Part shown: positions 47,118 through 56,398 of the stretch, one piece after another | Layout: the number at the start of each line of letters is the position of its first letter | Numbering within the stretch: the first letter of the stretch is position 1 | Source of the DNA: Candidatus Binatia bacterium | GTDB taxonomy: Bacteria > Desulfobacterota > Binatia > UBA9968 > JAJDTQ01 | DNA length: 64,000 nt | Reading direction: 5' to 3' | Assembly (NCBI GenBank): GCA_951813575.1 | Contig: OX638375.1 | Coordinates: forward strand, 806,001-870,000 | Made by a program: the position numbers and the translations under genes | Notes under the pieces: model-generated | Told to the model about the DNA's origin: nothing | The model's database searches: none | What the model saw: the letters and a program-made list of their open reading frames with translations, nothing else

Positions 47118-48314
47118 CTAGGCTTCCGGCTTGTAGATCTCGGCAGGCATCTTGGACTTCATCCCCTCCTTGCCCAGAGTCTCTTCGAACTCCTTGCGCA
47201 GGAACGGATCCTCGTCCCGGTAGGCGATGGCGGTGCCGCCGTCCTTGATCTCGATGGCGCCGTAGTCGATGGCCTTCTCGCCCGGCCGGCCGCGCTCGCG
47301 TCCGGGGGCGTTGGGGCCGAACCACGCGGACAGGCGCAACGGCTCCGAGCTCACGCCGAAGTGGGCATGGAACCAGTTGCCGCCCATGGGGGCCGCGCTC
47401 ACCATGCCGACGGGCTCGTAGTCCTGCCGCCGCACCCCTTCCGCCTTGCCGTCCTTCCACGGCGTGGGACCCAGGGTGGAGGGCCAGGTGTAGGTGTAGC
47501 CCTTGCCCTTGACGCAGATGAGCACCGCGGCGGAGCCGTGGGCGTGGGCCTTGGAGTACCGGCCGGTCTCGTGCTGGCCGATCCACAGGTAGAAGCTGTT
47601 GCCCACCATGTGCGGCTCGATGCGCCGGTAGCCGGGGGAGCGGCGGTTGTCCAGCGGCAGCTCGCAGGTGACGATGTCCGGGATGATGTTGGTCTGGCGC
47701 ATGGCCAGCCCACGCACCGGATCCGGCTCGATCTCCTCATTGGGCTTGTAGTAGTCCGCGGTCTCCTTGTAGCGGTCGGTGAACGTGTAGGGACAGTTGA
47801 AGATGAAGTCCGTGTTGTTGAACAGGTTCATGATGTTGGGGGCGGTGGTGCCCGCCAGCAGCAGCGCCGGGCTGGAGGTGGCGTTGACGATCCGGTGCGT
47901 GGCGTTCATCGGGATGGCGAACAGCGAACCCTGCTGCCACTCGAAGGTGTGCTTCTTGTCACTGCCTTCCGCCCAGACCTCCGTGGTGCCGCGACCCTCG
48001 ACCACGAAGTACTGCTCCTCGTACAGGTGCTTCTCGGCGTTCAGTGCCCCGGCCCCGGGAACCTCGACGACATAGGAACCCCAGAGACCCTCCGTCCCCA
48101 GGAGCTGGATAAAGCTGGCGTTTCCGCCCAGACGCTTCCACATCTTCCTGGGCAGGTTCTGGACCTTCTCCACGCCGATGTCCCGATAGATGGGGATCTC
48201 CTGCTCTTCCATGAAAGAATCGTAAGGGGTGTTGGGCCGAAGAAACTTCCCGTAGCCCGCCTTCTGCATCTCGCCCGTGGGCTCCTGCCATTTCTCTTTT
48301 CCGTTGTCAGCCAT
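47118..48314 (-). CDS. bicupin protein, gentisate 1,2-dioxygenase-like
   Basis: A 398-residue protein with two cupin domains. The first is at about residues 95-150 (HLYEEQYFVVEGRGTTEV to SLFAIPMNATHRI). The second is at about residues 255-330 (HAHGSAAVLICVKGKGYTYTW to GGNWFHAHFG). The His pairs HAHG and HAHFG could hold a metal. The overall layout is that of bicupin ring-cleavage dioxygenases, without proof of activity. The start ATG 48314 has GGGAGG upstream. It heads the operon with the EutA-like gene. Confidence 0.85.
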   Translation of the reverse strand: MADNGKEKWQEPTGEMQKAGYGKFLRPNTPYDSFMEEQEIPIYRDIGVEKVQNLPRKMWKRLGGNASFIQLLGTEGLWGSYVVEVPGAGALNAEKHLYEEQYFVVEGRGTTEVWAEGSDKKHTFEWQQGSLFAIPMNATHRIVNATSSPALLLAGTTAPNIMNLFNNTDFIFNCPYTFTDRYKETADYYKPNEEIEPDPVRGLAMRQTNIIPDIVTCELPLDNRRSPGYRRIEPHMVGNSFYLWIGQHETGRYSKAHAHGSAAVLICVKGKGYTYTWPSTLGPTPWKDGKAEGVRRQDYEPVGMVSAAPMGGNWFHAHFGVSSEPLRLSAWFGPNAPGRERGRPGEKAIDYGAIEIKDGGTAIAYRDEDPFLRKEFEETLGKEGMKSKMPAEIYKPEA

Positions 48315-48365
48315 AGCGATGCCTCCCTGAAATGTATGGTGAACTCATTCTCTGACTCTGTTTGG

Positions 48366-48376
48366 TGAGTCACTCA
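48366..48376. promoter_or_regulatory. short palindrome in the bicupin promoter region
   Basis: TGAGTCACTCA is an 11-base palindrome about 50 bases upstream of the bicupin start, in an AT-rich patch. It may be the half-site of a GntR-like or other dimeric regulator. No second site was seen. Confidence 0.3.
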
Positions 48377-48512
48377 ATATAGCCAATCGCGTTCCGAGCG
48401 TCCAGGGTCGGGGTGGGGTGTCAGCGCAAGCGAGTCTCCCCGCGAGCCAAGTTTGAGGAGCTCCGTCCCGGTTTGGCACCGGTTCATCGAGGACTCATCC
48501 GGACATCGCGGC

Positions 48513-48938
48513 TCAAGGGGTCGCGTGCCCCTCGAAGGGGTTAAAGTACCGAGCACCCGTCGGGGCAATGTGCTTCACGTTGCGCGTCACTACGACGAGA
48601 TCGTTTTCCAAAGCAGTGGCGGCGATCAGCCCATCGACATCGGGCACTGGGTCAGGGATGCCGAGACGACCCCAACGGTCCGCTACCGCTCGATCCACCT
48701 CCAGGATGCGGTCCGTGAAACTGCGGAGGATATCATCCATCCAGCGGCCCAAGGCAATGGCTGCCTTCGGGTCTCGACGACGGACGCGTTCGATGCCGTG
48801 CCGCAATTCGCCCAACGTCAGGACACTCAGGAAAATTTCCCGTGGCTCGTGGTTCCGGAACCAATCGACGACGAGAGGATTGGCTCGCTGGCGCTTTCGA
48901 AGTTCGGAGATCACATTTGTGTCGATGAGATAGCTCAT
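48513..48938 (-). CDS. PIN-domain toxin, FitB-like
   Basis: A 141-residue PIN ribonuclease of the FitB/VapC group. It begins MSYLIDTNVISELRK with the first Asp near residue 6, has SVLTLGELRHGIE with the Glu near residue 43 and PDVDGLIAATALENDLVVVTRN with the later Asp. The C-terminal RYFNPFEG is typical of FitB-like proteins. Its ATG overlaps the end of the upstream RHH/winged-helix gene by four bases. It would be a growth-inhibiting RNase controlled by that partner. Confidence 0.92.
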   Translation of the reverse strand: MSYLIDTNVISELRKRQRANPLVVDWFRNHEPREIFLSVLTLGELRHGIERVRRRDPKAAIALGRWMDDILRSFTDRILEVDRAVADRWGRLGIPDPVPDVDGLIAATALENDLVVVTRNVKHIAPTGARYFNPFEGHATP

Positions 48939-49519
48939 AGCTCAACACGGCGCGGGCCGGTTCGCGGACGGTCGAAATCGCTGTCTTCGCCCACCTCGGG
49001 CATGGCCAGCAGATGTTCGATGAACTTCGCCGGTTCCTTGGACAGCCAAGCTTCAACTTCCCGTAGTCCCCTTTCAGACAGCTCCCAGCGACCCCGTGGT
49101 GAATCGTCCCGGAGATACCCATCCTTCTTCAAAACGTTCCTCGCCCAGCAAGCGGCGTTCCACCATCTCGGATCGCCGGTTGATACGGTCTGGTAGTCAC
49201 CGGACCGTAAGCGAGGTTCAAGGCGCTCCTTCAGGGTTGGACGCAATTCGCCCACTGGCGCACCGCCACCCAACTCATACAGCACCTCCATCAGCGGTCG
49301 CCGGAACTCCTTCTCGGGCAACTTGTCTTCGGACCTCCCGCGGGAAGACCGCTGGACAGTTTCGGACTTCGGTGGAACAGGAGTACTACGCGGTGCCCGC
49401 AAAGTCTGTTCCGCGGCGTTGAGTACCTTGACGAAGGCCGACTCCGTTGTATCTTCCAGTGGTTCAGCCCACTTCTTAAGCCGCTCCATCGTTTCGTTCG
49501 AGATACGGATAACAGGCAT
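48935..49519 (-). CDS. ribbon-helix-helix plus Mrr_N-type winged-helix DNA-binding protein, likely antitoxin
   Basis: A 194-residue protein. Residues 1-40 (MPVIRISNETMERLKKWAE to FVKVLNAAE) are a ribbon-helix-helix-type segment. Residues 60-180 hold a winged-helix domain like the N-terminal domain of Mrr (EFRRPLMEVLYELGGGA to GLREVEAWL). The gene overlaps the FitB-like PIN gene, antitoxin first. Common FitA antitoxins are only about 80 residues, so this one is unusually large; the extra domain may bind DNA or RNA. The pairing with a PIN toxin is an inference from overlap and order. Confidence 0.8.
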   Translation of the reverse strand: MPVIRISNETMERLKKWAEPLEDTTESAFVKVLNAAEQTLRAPRSTPVPPKSETVQRSSRGRSEDKLPEKEFRRPLMEVLYELGGGAPVGELRPTLKERLEPRLRSGDYQTVSTGDPRWWNAACWARNVLKKDGYLRDDSPRGRWELSERGLREVEAWLSKEPAKFIEHLLAMPEVGEDSDFDRPRTGPRRVEL

Positions 49520-49599
49520 TCAGCACCTCCCTTTGTTACCTTGTAACAATACAAGGAATGCGGACGCATCGCAAACGTGCGTAGGCTAGCACGTGACGG

Positions 49600-49782
49600 G
49601 TGAGGTGGTCCCGGAAAATCGGACAGGTTGCCAAGGTGTATTCCACCGACCGAGGGAGGGATACGCGATGAGCACACGACGACGGTTCAGCGGGGACTTC
49701 AAGGTGAAGGTTGCCCTGGAGGCACTGCGCGGGGACAAGACGATCCAGGAGATCGCCACGCGGCACAAGATCCATCCGAACC
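49600..49782 (+). mobile_element. IS3-family left-end fragment with partial orfA
   Basis: These 183 bases match the left end of the complete IS3-type element at 60961-62302, with scattered differences. They include the end sequence GTGAGGTGGTCCCGG and the first 38 codons of orfA (ATG at 49668). The match stops abruptly at 49782, just downstream of the alcohol dehydrogenase stop. Divergence of about one base in twelve shows it is an older, independent insertion that has lost the rest. Confidence 0.9.
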
Positions 49783-49812
49783 TGGCGGAGACTGCTTCCG
49801 ACAGTCAGTGTC

Positions 49813-50901
49813 TCAGGAATCACCCGCCATCGTCACCACGATATTGCCCACATGGCGCTTGGCGATGAACGCCTGCTGAGCGGCGACCAGTTCGCGCAAG
49901 GGGTAGGTCGCCGCCAACGCGGGCTTGATCTCGCCGTGCTCGATGTAGTCCACGAGGTCCGCGAAGACACCAGGTGGAGGTACGGTGGCGCCAGTGAAGA
50001 CGAGATCCCGCAGGTAGAACTCCCTCAGGTCGAACCGGACCACGGGGCCGGCGATGGCGCCGGCGCAGCTATAACGGCCGCCACGGCTCAGAACCGAGAT
50101 CAACCGGTGCCAGAGTGGACCGCCCACCACGTCCGCCACCACGGTCACCTCGTCGGCGCCGGTGGCCGTCCTGAGGGCCGCCTTCAGGTCTTCGGGGGCG
50201 CGCGGCAGCACATGGTCGGCGCCCAGGGCCTTGACCGGTTGGGCCTTGTCTTCGCCGCAGAGCGCGACGGTCTCGGCACCCCGGCGCCGGGCGAGCTGGA
50301 TGAGGGCGGAGCCGACGCCGCCGGAGGCGCCGGAGATCAGGACGCGGTCATCCTCCCCTACCCCGGCACGGTTCAGCATGTACTCCGCGGTCAGGTAGGA
50401 CGTGGCAAAGGTCGCCAGCTCGGCATCCGAGAGATCGCTGTCTATCGCATGGATGTTCCGGACGTCGGCCACCGTGTAGTCGGCGAAACCGCCGTCGCAC
50501 TCGGAGCCGAAGTAACCACACTTCTCTCGGTCGAGCGGGTCATTCCAGTCGCGCAGCCAAGGGTCCACCAGCACTCGCCTGTCCAGGAGCGCGGCGTCGC
50601 AACCGGTGCCAAGGGCAACCACCCGTCCGCAAACGTCCGCGCCCTGAATGCGGGGAAAGGTGATGGGCTGGCTGCCCCAGGTCGCATCGGCATCATCCGC
50701 CTCCTCGAATGACTCGCCCGTGGTGCCATCGGAGACGCCGGCAGAGTACCACGCCGTGCGGGTATTGACGTCGGTGTTGTTCAACCCGCAGGCACCGACC
50801 CGGATGAGGGCCTGACCGGGTCCCGGACAGGGCTTCGGCCAGTCTTCCCGAAAGCTCAGCCGGTCGAGGCCGCCATGGCCCGTCAGCACCACCGCTCGCA
50901 T
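49813..50901 (-). CDS. medium-chain alcohol dehydrogenase / quinone reductase family protein
   Basis: A 362-residue MDR-superfamily oxidoreductase. The N-terminal catalytic domain has GACGLNNTDVNTR and GADVCGRVVALG. The NAD(P)-binding domain has the ISGASGGVGSALIQLARRRGAE motif near residue 190. The structural-zinc four-Cys lobe is absent or reduced. It is close to zinc-independent quinone oxidoreductases but contains Cys in the DREKCGYFGSECDGG segment. Substrate unknown. It follows the GNAT gene on the same strand. Confidence 0.9.
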   Translation of the reverse strand: MRAVVLTGHGGLDRLSFREDWPKPCPGPGQALIRVGACGLNNTDVNTRTAWYSAGVSDGTTGESFEEADDADATWGSQPITFPRIQGADVCGRVVALGTGCDAALLDRRVLVDPWLRDWNDPLDREKCGYFGSECDGGFADYTVADVRNIHAIDSDLSDAELATFATSYLTAEYMLNRAGVGEDDRVLISGASGGVGSALIQLARRRGAETVALCGEDKAQPVKALGADHVLPRAPEDLKAALRTATGADEVTVVADVVGGPLWHRLISVLSRGGRYSCAGAIAGPVVRFDLREFYLRDLVFTGATVPPPGVFADLVDYIEHGEIKPALAATYPLRELVAAQQAFIAKRHVGNIVVTMAGDS

Positions 50902-50913
50902 GGTTGGTCCTTC

Positions 50914-51444
50914 CTATGCTCCCAGGTTCGTCAATTGCTGAAGGCTCGACCAACCATAGGCGACCTCGGTCACTTCGATTCCTCCAACGTCGACGGCCTT
51001 TTCTCCTATCCGCCGCGCACCCAGGGTTTCGTAGAACCCGCGTGAAGGGTTGTCCGCCAAGACCCATAGCAGCATGGAATCAATGTCTTGCTCCACAAGC
51101 CGTCGGACGACAGCCGCGGTGAGACGGCTGCCGATGCCCCGACGCTGGCATTGCGCCAAGACATAGATCGCGTACAACTCGCCCTTGTAGGCGAGGTCTC
51201 CACCACGCTCCGGGCCGCCTGATGAGAATCCGACGATGCGGCCCTCTTCGTCTTCCGCTACGCAAATGAAGCTGCTTCTGCTTGGGGCGGACAGAGCTCT
51301 GCTCCAGAACTGTTCCCTCTCCACGTATGAAAGCGATGCCAGGAAATCGGACGGCAGAATTCCAGCGTAGGTAGTGCGCCAGCTATCGACATGGACTCTT
51401 GCGATGGCGGCGGCGTCGACCGCGTGCGCCTCTCTGATGAGCAT
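50914..51444 (-). CDS. GNAT family N-acetyltransferase
   Basis: A 176-residue acetyltransferase. The start IREAHAVDAAAIARVHVDSWRTTY and the acetyl-CoA binding segment LYAIYVLAQCQRRGIGSRLTAAVVRRL are standard for the family, followed by FYETLGARRIGEK. The acceptor (amino acid, antibiotic or protein) is unknown. The gene lies 12 bases upstream of the alcohol dehydrogenase gene on the same strand. Confidence 0.93.
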   Translation of the reverse strand: MLIREAHAVDAAAIARVHVDSWRTTYAGILPSDFLASLSYVEREQFWSRALSAPSRSSFICVAEDEEGRIVGFSSGGPERGGDLAYKGELYAIYVLAQCQRRGIGSRLTAAVVRRLVEQDIDSMLLWVLADNPSRGFYETLGARRIGEKAVDVGGIEVTEVAYGWSSLQQLTNLGA

Positions 51445-51471
51445 AACCCCGTGGACAGTCCCGCGTCAGGA

Positions 51472-51909
51472 TCAGTCGAAGCAGTCCAACCCCGCTGCCG
51501 CGACCCCCACCCTGGCGATGTCTTCGTCCTCGTCGGAGCTGCCGCCGCTCACGCCCACGGCCCCCACCACGTCGTCGCCGTCGCGGATCAGCAGGCCGCC
51601 GGCGGCGGGAACGACCTTGCCGTCGGCCAGTGCGGTGAGGGCGGCGAGGAAGGTCGGGCGCTCGTTGAGGCGGTCGGCGATGGAGCGGCTGGAGCCGCCC
51701 ATGCCCAGGGAGCCCCAGGCCTTGCCGATGGCGACCTGGGGGCGCAGGATGCTGGCGCCGTCCTCGCGCTTCAGGGCCTTGAGATGGCCGCCGTCGTCGA
51801 GCACGGCCACGCACATGGGCCTGAGTTCCAGCTTGCGGGCCTGGGCCAGGGTCTCGTCGACGATGATCGTTGCCTGTTCAAGGCTCAGTCTTGCGCTGCT
51901 GCGTGCCAA
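51472..51909 (-). CDS. GlcG/HbpS family protein
   Basis: A 145-residue protein of the GlcG/HbpS (Corynebacterium heme-degrading-like) family: LSLEQATIIVDETLAQA at the start, CVAVLDDGGHLKALKRED, PAAGGLLIRDGDDVVGAVGVSGGSSDEDEDIA near the end. Members bind heme or organic acids or act as accessory proteins in glycolate metabolism. The first part of the gene overlaps the 3' end of the MscS-like gene by 32 bases on the same strand. Confidence 0.92.
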   Translation of the reverse strand: MARSSARLSLEQATIIVDETLAQARKLELRPMCVAVLDDGGHLKALKREDGASILRPQVAIGKAWGSLGMGGSSRSIADRLNERPTFLAALTALADGKVVPAAGGLLIRDGDDVVGAVGVSGGSSDEDEDIARVGVAAAGLDCFD

Positions 51910-54835
51910 GGGTCTCCTCCTTGTTCTCCGTTTCCGGCGCGTCCGTTGCGCCGGCCTCTGTCACAACCTCGCCGCGACGGGTCTCCACCTGCAGCGGCGG
52001 CTGTCCCTGCTTGGTCTCGCCCCAGTAGACGGTGCGGTGCGGGAAGGGTATCTCGATGTTGCGCTCGTCGAACGCTTTCTTGAGACGCCGGTTGTACTCG
52101 CGGCCGATCCGCCACTGCTGGACCGGCCGGGTCTTGAGCCGCGCGCGCACGATCACCGCGGAATCCTCGAACCGGTCCACGCCCATGATCTCGATGGGTT
52201 CCAGCATGTCCCGGCGATACTGCGGGTCCTGGCGCATGGACTCGTCCACTTCCTTCATCACCGCCACCACCTCGTCGGTGTCCTCGCGGTACCCCACTCC
52301 CACGTCCATCAGGTAGCGGGAGTAGTCCTTGGTCATGTTCTCCACGTGCTCGATGGTGCTGTTGGGCACGAAGTGCACGTTGCCGCTCAGGTCGCGGATG
52401 CGCACGGACCGCAGGGTGACCTTCTCCACCGTGCCGGTGACTCCGCCGACGTCCACCACGTCGCCGGCGCCCACGCTGCCCTCGGTGAGGATGAAGAGGC
52501 CGTTGATGATGTCCTTGATCAGCGACTGGGCGGCGAAACCCACCGCCAAACCGAATATCCCGATGCCCGCCAGCAGCGGACCGACCTCGATGCCGGCAAG
52601 TTGCAGGATCAGGAGGAGGCCCAGCAGGAACACCACCAGCTTGACGGCCGTCTGGGCCAAGGGCGCAAGGGTCTGAAGCTTTCTGCCGGCCTCCTGGCTG
52701 CCTACCCGGTCCAGGACCCTGGGGCGCAGGAGCGACTGGACGGTGACGTTGCTGAGCCGCACCAGGGCCAGACCGGCCGCCACCACCAACACGATCAGCG
52801 CCCCCCTCACCAGCACCGTGGCGCCCGCGGGGGTGCCGAGAAACTCCGCCACCGAGACGCCCCATATCTCCAGCACCACGGCCGCGGCCAGGAGCCACAG
52901 CGGCAGGTCCACCAGCGCCCGCAACAGGCCGTTGCGCCCGCCGCCGGCCGCCTCCTTCCCTGCTTCCGGGGCGCCCAGCCTCACCGCGGCCTTTTCCCAG
53001 ACCGCGCGGACCGCGCCCTTCACGTAGAAAGAGACCAGCAGCACCGCCAGCGCCAGGAGCCCGGTCCCCATGATCCTCTGCCAGACGAACTGCGACGCGT
53101 ACTGGTATCCGGCGAGATTCAGGGCGATGACGCCGACGAGCACCGCCGCCACCAAGAGATGCGCCAGGGGCCACACCGACCACAGGAAGCCCTCCTGCGA
53201 ACGGCTGACGCGGAGGGCCGCCGCCATGACCGCGCTCCTCCGGCTGCATCCGACCGCCGCCAGCGCCAGCACCAACAGGGCGAAGGCGATCATCAGGAGC
53301 CGCGCCAGCGCGAGGCTCGCCCCCACGTCGTCTCCGGGAGCGTTCAGCAGCACGTAACGGGGTATCAGCAGCACGAACGCGGCGACGCATACCGCCAGGA
53401 CCGCCCCCCGAAGCCATCGGCCGGCTTCCGGGGCCAACCCCCAACGACGCTCGCCATGGCCGTCCGGACGGAAGACCGCCTCGCCGAAGAGTCCCGCCCA
53501 CAAGACCAGCGCGGCGAGCTGCAGGGCCCCGGCCAGGGCCGGACCGAGGGAGTCGTTCTGGGACAACCCCAACTGCGGCAGGGCCAGGACGGCGAGGACG
53601 ATGTAGACCGGCCACACCGCGGCGTGGACGGCCAGCAGCAACGCCACGCGATGCGCCGGCACCTCGAGCCCGCGGGCCCGGTGGCGGGTGAGCCGCCCCC
53701 GGAGGAACCGGCTTGCTCTCACGGCCAGCCACGGCATCAGGCCGAGAACCAGCACGGCCGCGGCCCACGGCCAGGACGAGCCGGAGAACCGGATCTCGGC
53801 CATCTGCCGTTCCCGGAGAAGCCACCCGTAGACACGCGTCAGCAGGCCGACGCCGCCGTCCACCGCCTGGCCGAAGAGCGCCCAGTTGGGCGGGAACAGC
53901 CCCAGGGGCTCGCGGTTCCGCAGCCACAGCATCCGGTCCAGGACCAGCGTGTACAGGCTCTGCAACTGATCTTCCCGCCGGCGCTTGAGATCCAACAAGC
54001 GGGCGGCGCGGTCCGCCAACTCGGAGAGGACGCGCTCCTGCGCCTGCAATGCCTCCTTGCGGTCCTCGATGAGGCTGTCGAGACGGGATCTCACGGCCGG
54101 CGACGGCTGCCCTTCCGCCGCCAGCGCCCGCGCGTAATCCCTGGCTTCGGCATCCACCCGGAACAGCAGCGTGCCCAGCTCGAACAGTGTCTGCCGGTAC
54201 TCTCGAAGCCGCCGGCCCAAAGGCTCTTGATCGGCGGACAGCGCGGGACTCCGTTGCGCCCGATGACGGAATTTCTCGAGCTCCACCTTGATGTGACGGG
54301 CCACCCAGTCCCCCGCGCCGTAGCGCTCCACCAGGTCGACGAGACGTTCCTTGTTGCGGATATCCTGGGCCGTGAGGCGTTCCTGCTCGGCAAGCTCCCT
54401 GCCCACGCTCGCCAGCTGCCGGCGACGCGCCAGGGTGTCCTTCTGCACCTTCAGCACATCGATCTCCAGGGTCATGAGCAGGCTCTCGACCCGTGACAGG
54501 GTCTCGGTCAGGCGCCTCTCGAGGATCGCGAGACGATCGTCGAGCACCTCTTCCTCGAAATCGATGCTTACGGCAACGTCCGGCACGGGACGCGGGGCGG
54601 GTGCGGCGGCGGGAGGCGTCAGCGTGGGGGAATGATCCGGCGCGGCTTGCGGCTCCCCGGCGGACTGGGCCTCCTGGCGTGCAGGCGGTTCTTCAGCCGG
54701 CCGGTCAGCCCGCGGGAGCGCCGCCGGGTCCGACGCTCCGGGAGGCGTCTGGCCGAAGCCCGCCGAGGCGAACAGCGCCAACGCAGCCATCGCCACAAGA
54801 ACGGTCCAGCCCGCGGGCAGAATTTTTCGACTCAT
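51878..54835 (-). CDS. large mechanosensitive channel, MscS/MscK family
   Basis: About 985 residues. A signal peptide (residues 1-28) is followed by a low-complexity Pro/Ala region and a long periplasmic coiled coil (about residues 90-330). Some eight or more membrane helices follow. The conserved pore helix and MscS domain come near residue 740 (AGIGIFGLAVGFAAQSLIKDIINGLFILTEG), then GTVEKVTLRSVRIRDLSGNVHFVPNS and the C-terminal beta domain. It releases osmolytes under membrane tension; the multi-helix form resembles MscK/MscM. The ATG at 54835 starts the signal peptide. The C-terminal tail is charged and probably cytoplasmic. Confidence 0.92.
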   Translation of the reverse strand: MSRKILPAGWTVLVAMAALALFASAGFGQTPPGASDPAALPRADRPAEEPPARQEAQSAGEPQAAPDHSPTLTPPAAAPAPRPVPDVAVSIDFEEEVLDDRLAILERRLTETLSRVESLLMTLEIDVLKVQKDTLARRRQLASVGRELAEQERLTAQDIRNKERLVDLVERYGAGDWVARHIKVELEKFRHRAQRSPALSADQEPLGRRLREYRQTLFELGTLLFRVDAEARDYARALAAEGQPSPAVRSRLDSLIEDRKEALQAQERVLSELADRAARLLDLKRRREDQLQSLYTLVLDRMLWLRNREPLGLFPPNWALFGQAVDGGVGLLTRVYGWLLRERQMAEIRFSGSSWPWAAAVLVLGLMPWLAVRASRFLRGRLTRHRARGLEVPAHRVALLLAVHAAVWPVYIVLAVLALPQLGLSQNDSLGPALAGALQLAALVLWAGLFGEAVFRPDGHGERRWGLAPEAGRWLRGAVLAVCVAAFVLLIPRYVLLNAPGDDVGASLALARLLMIAFALLVLALAAVGCSRRSAVMAAALRVSRSQEGFLWSVWPLAHLLVAAVLVGVIALNLAGYQYASQFVWQRIMGTGLLALAVLLVSFYVKGAVRAVWEKAAVRLGAPEAGKEAAGGGRNGLLRALVDLPLWLLAAAVVLEIWGVSVAEFLGTPAGATVLVRGALIVLVVAAGLALVRLSNVTVQSLLRPRVLDRVGSQEAGRKLQTLAPLAQTAVKLVVFLLGLLLILQLAGIEVGPLLAGIGIFGLAVGFAAQSLIKDIINGLFILTEGSVGAGDVVDVGGVTGTVEKVTLRSVRIRDLSGNVHFVPNSTIEHVENMTKDYSRYLMDVGVGYREDTDEVVAVMKEVDESMRQDPQYRRDMLEPIEIMGVDRFEDSAVIVRARLKTRPVQQWRIGREYNRRLKKAFDERNIEIPFPHRTVYWGETKQGQPPLQVETRRGEVVTEAGATDAPETENKEETLGTQQRKTEP

Positions 54836-54967
54836 TCCGGTTCTCTCGGAGAGAGGGGTGACACAAGGATCCCGCGAGGCGGCCGCGCCCCGCTCCTCGC
54901 GCCCCATCCCTCGATCTGCTAGCTACTGTGTCTTGTTTCTTACTTCACCACTCGCCCACGATTCAAG

Positions 54968-56398
54968 ATGACACCCCGCGGCAACGCCCTGCTCCTGGCC
55001 ACCGCCCTGCTCGTCACCTTCACGACCGGGACCGCCAGCCGCATCTTCGCCATCTCGCTGCCCACCGTGGCCGCCGGCCTGCAGACCGACATGGTGGGCA
55101 TCTCGTGGGCGCTGATCTCCTTCCAGTTGGCCACCGCTTCGCTGTCCCTGGTCTTCGGGCGCGTGGGAGACGTGTATGGACGCCAGACCGTCTACATCTG
55201 GGGCATCGTGCTGTTCACCGCAAGCTCGCTGTTGTGCGGCCTCTCCGGCGACATCCTGCAGCTCATCGTCTACCGCGTTCTCCAGGGCGTCGGCGCCGCC
55301 ATGATGCAGGCCCAGGGCCGCGCCCTGGCCATGGACGCGTCCACCGAGGAGTCCAGGGGACGCGTGCAGGGATACATGACCACGGCGCACCACGGCGGCT
55401 TTCTGATCGGCCCGGGCCTGGGCGGGTTCATCATCCAGTACATCCACTGGCGCGGCGTCTTCTTCTTCCTGGTCCCCCTGGGAGCCGTCGCCACCGCCCT
55501 GGGGTTGGGCTTCCGGCGGCGCCGGGGGAGCGACGCGACCGCACGCTCCGGCAACGGACGCCCGGCCATCGACTATCTCGGCGCCGGGCTGCTGGTGGCC
55601 GTCACCCTGGCGTTGATGGCGATCCTCGACCGCCAGGTCATGGAAGCCCTCGCTCCGGTCTGGCGTGCCGGCGCGGTTACGGCAGTCGCGGCATTGGCTG
55701 CCGGGTTCCTGTGGCGCGAAAGCCGGGCCCCGAGCCCCATCCTCAGCCTGGGGCTCTTCCGGATCCGGATGTTCGCCTTCAGCACCGTAGCGATGCTGCT
55801 GATCTCCATCGTCAACACCCTGCACGTCTACCTGGTGCCGTTCTACCTGCAGGACGTGTTGACGCTGACCCCCTCGTTCATGGGCATCCTGTTCCTCAGC
55901 GCGCCGATCTTCACCGCGGGGCTGTCGCCGGTGGCCGGCATCCTCTCGGACAAGATGGGGCCGAAGATACCCGCCACCGCGGGCGCCGTGCTGTTCGCCG
56001 GGGGATCCCTCCTGGGCGTCTTCTTCGAGGCGGGCTCGCACTGGATGCTGCCGACGATGGTGCTGGCGCTGGGAGGACTGGGCAGCGCGCTCTTTTTCCC
56101 GCCCAACCACACGGCGCTGATAGCGTCCGTGCCGTTGGAGCACCGGGGCGTGGCCACCGGCACCCTCTACACCATGTTCGGCCTGGGCAACGTCTTCGGC
56201 ATCACCGTGGGGAACTTCCTCATGACCCTGGCCTTCCGCATGCACTCCGGCGATCCCGACGCGCTGCCGGCGGCCGCCGACCGGGCGCACTTCGTGCTGG
56301 CCCTTCAGGACACCTTCCTGGTCACCACGGGCATCGCCCTGGCGGCGGTGGCGTGCTCGCTGTTGCGCGGGCCCAACCACCCGTCACCCCGGGCCTGA
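54968..56398 (+). CDS. MFS transporter (DHA2-like drug:proton antiporter)
   Basis: A 476-residue major facilitator with about fourteen membrane helices. Motif A between helices 2 and 3 is seen as GRVGDVYGRQTVYIWG, and motif C-like segments as MTTAHHGGFLIGPGLGGFIIQY. The shape fits DHA2 multidrug exporters. The last bases overlap a REP-like repeat array that starts at about 56382. The divergent MscS-like gene shares its upstream region. Confidence 0.9.
   Translation: MTPRGNALLLATALLVTFTTGTASRIFAISLPTVAAGLQTDMVGISWALISFQLATASLSLVFGRVGDVYGRQTVYIWGIVLFTASSLLCGLSGDILQLIVYRVLQGVGAAMMQAQGRALAMDASTEESRGRVQGYMTTAHHGGFLIGPGLGGFIIQYIHWRGVFFFLVPLGAVATALGLGFRRRRGSDATARSGNGRPAIDYLGAGLLVAVTLALMAILDRQVMEALAPVWRAGAVTAVAALAAGFLWRESRAPSPILSLGLFRIRMFAFSTVAMLLISIVNTLHVYLVPFYLQDVLTLTPSFMGILFLSAPIFTAGLSPVAGILSDKMGPKIPATAGAVLFAGGSLLGVFFEAGSHWMLPTMVLALGGLGSALFFPPNHTALIASVPLEHRGVATGTLYTMFGLGNVFGITVGNFLMTLAFRMHSGDPDALPAAADRAHFVLALQDTFLVTTGIALAAVACSLLRGPNHPSPRA

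Noticed and set aside
51374..54496. 1040-residue plus-strand open frame over the MscS-like gene
   Set aside because: Antisense to the channel gene and of low-complexity composition (His, Gln, Arg), so a shadow.
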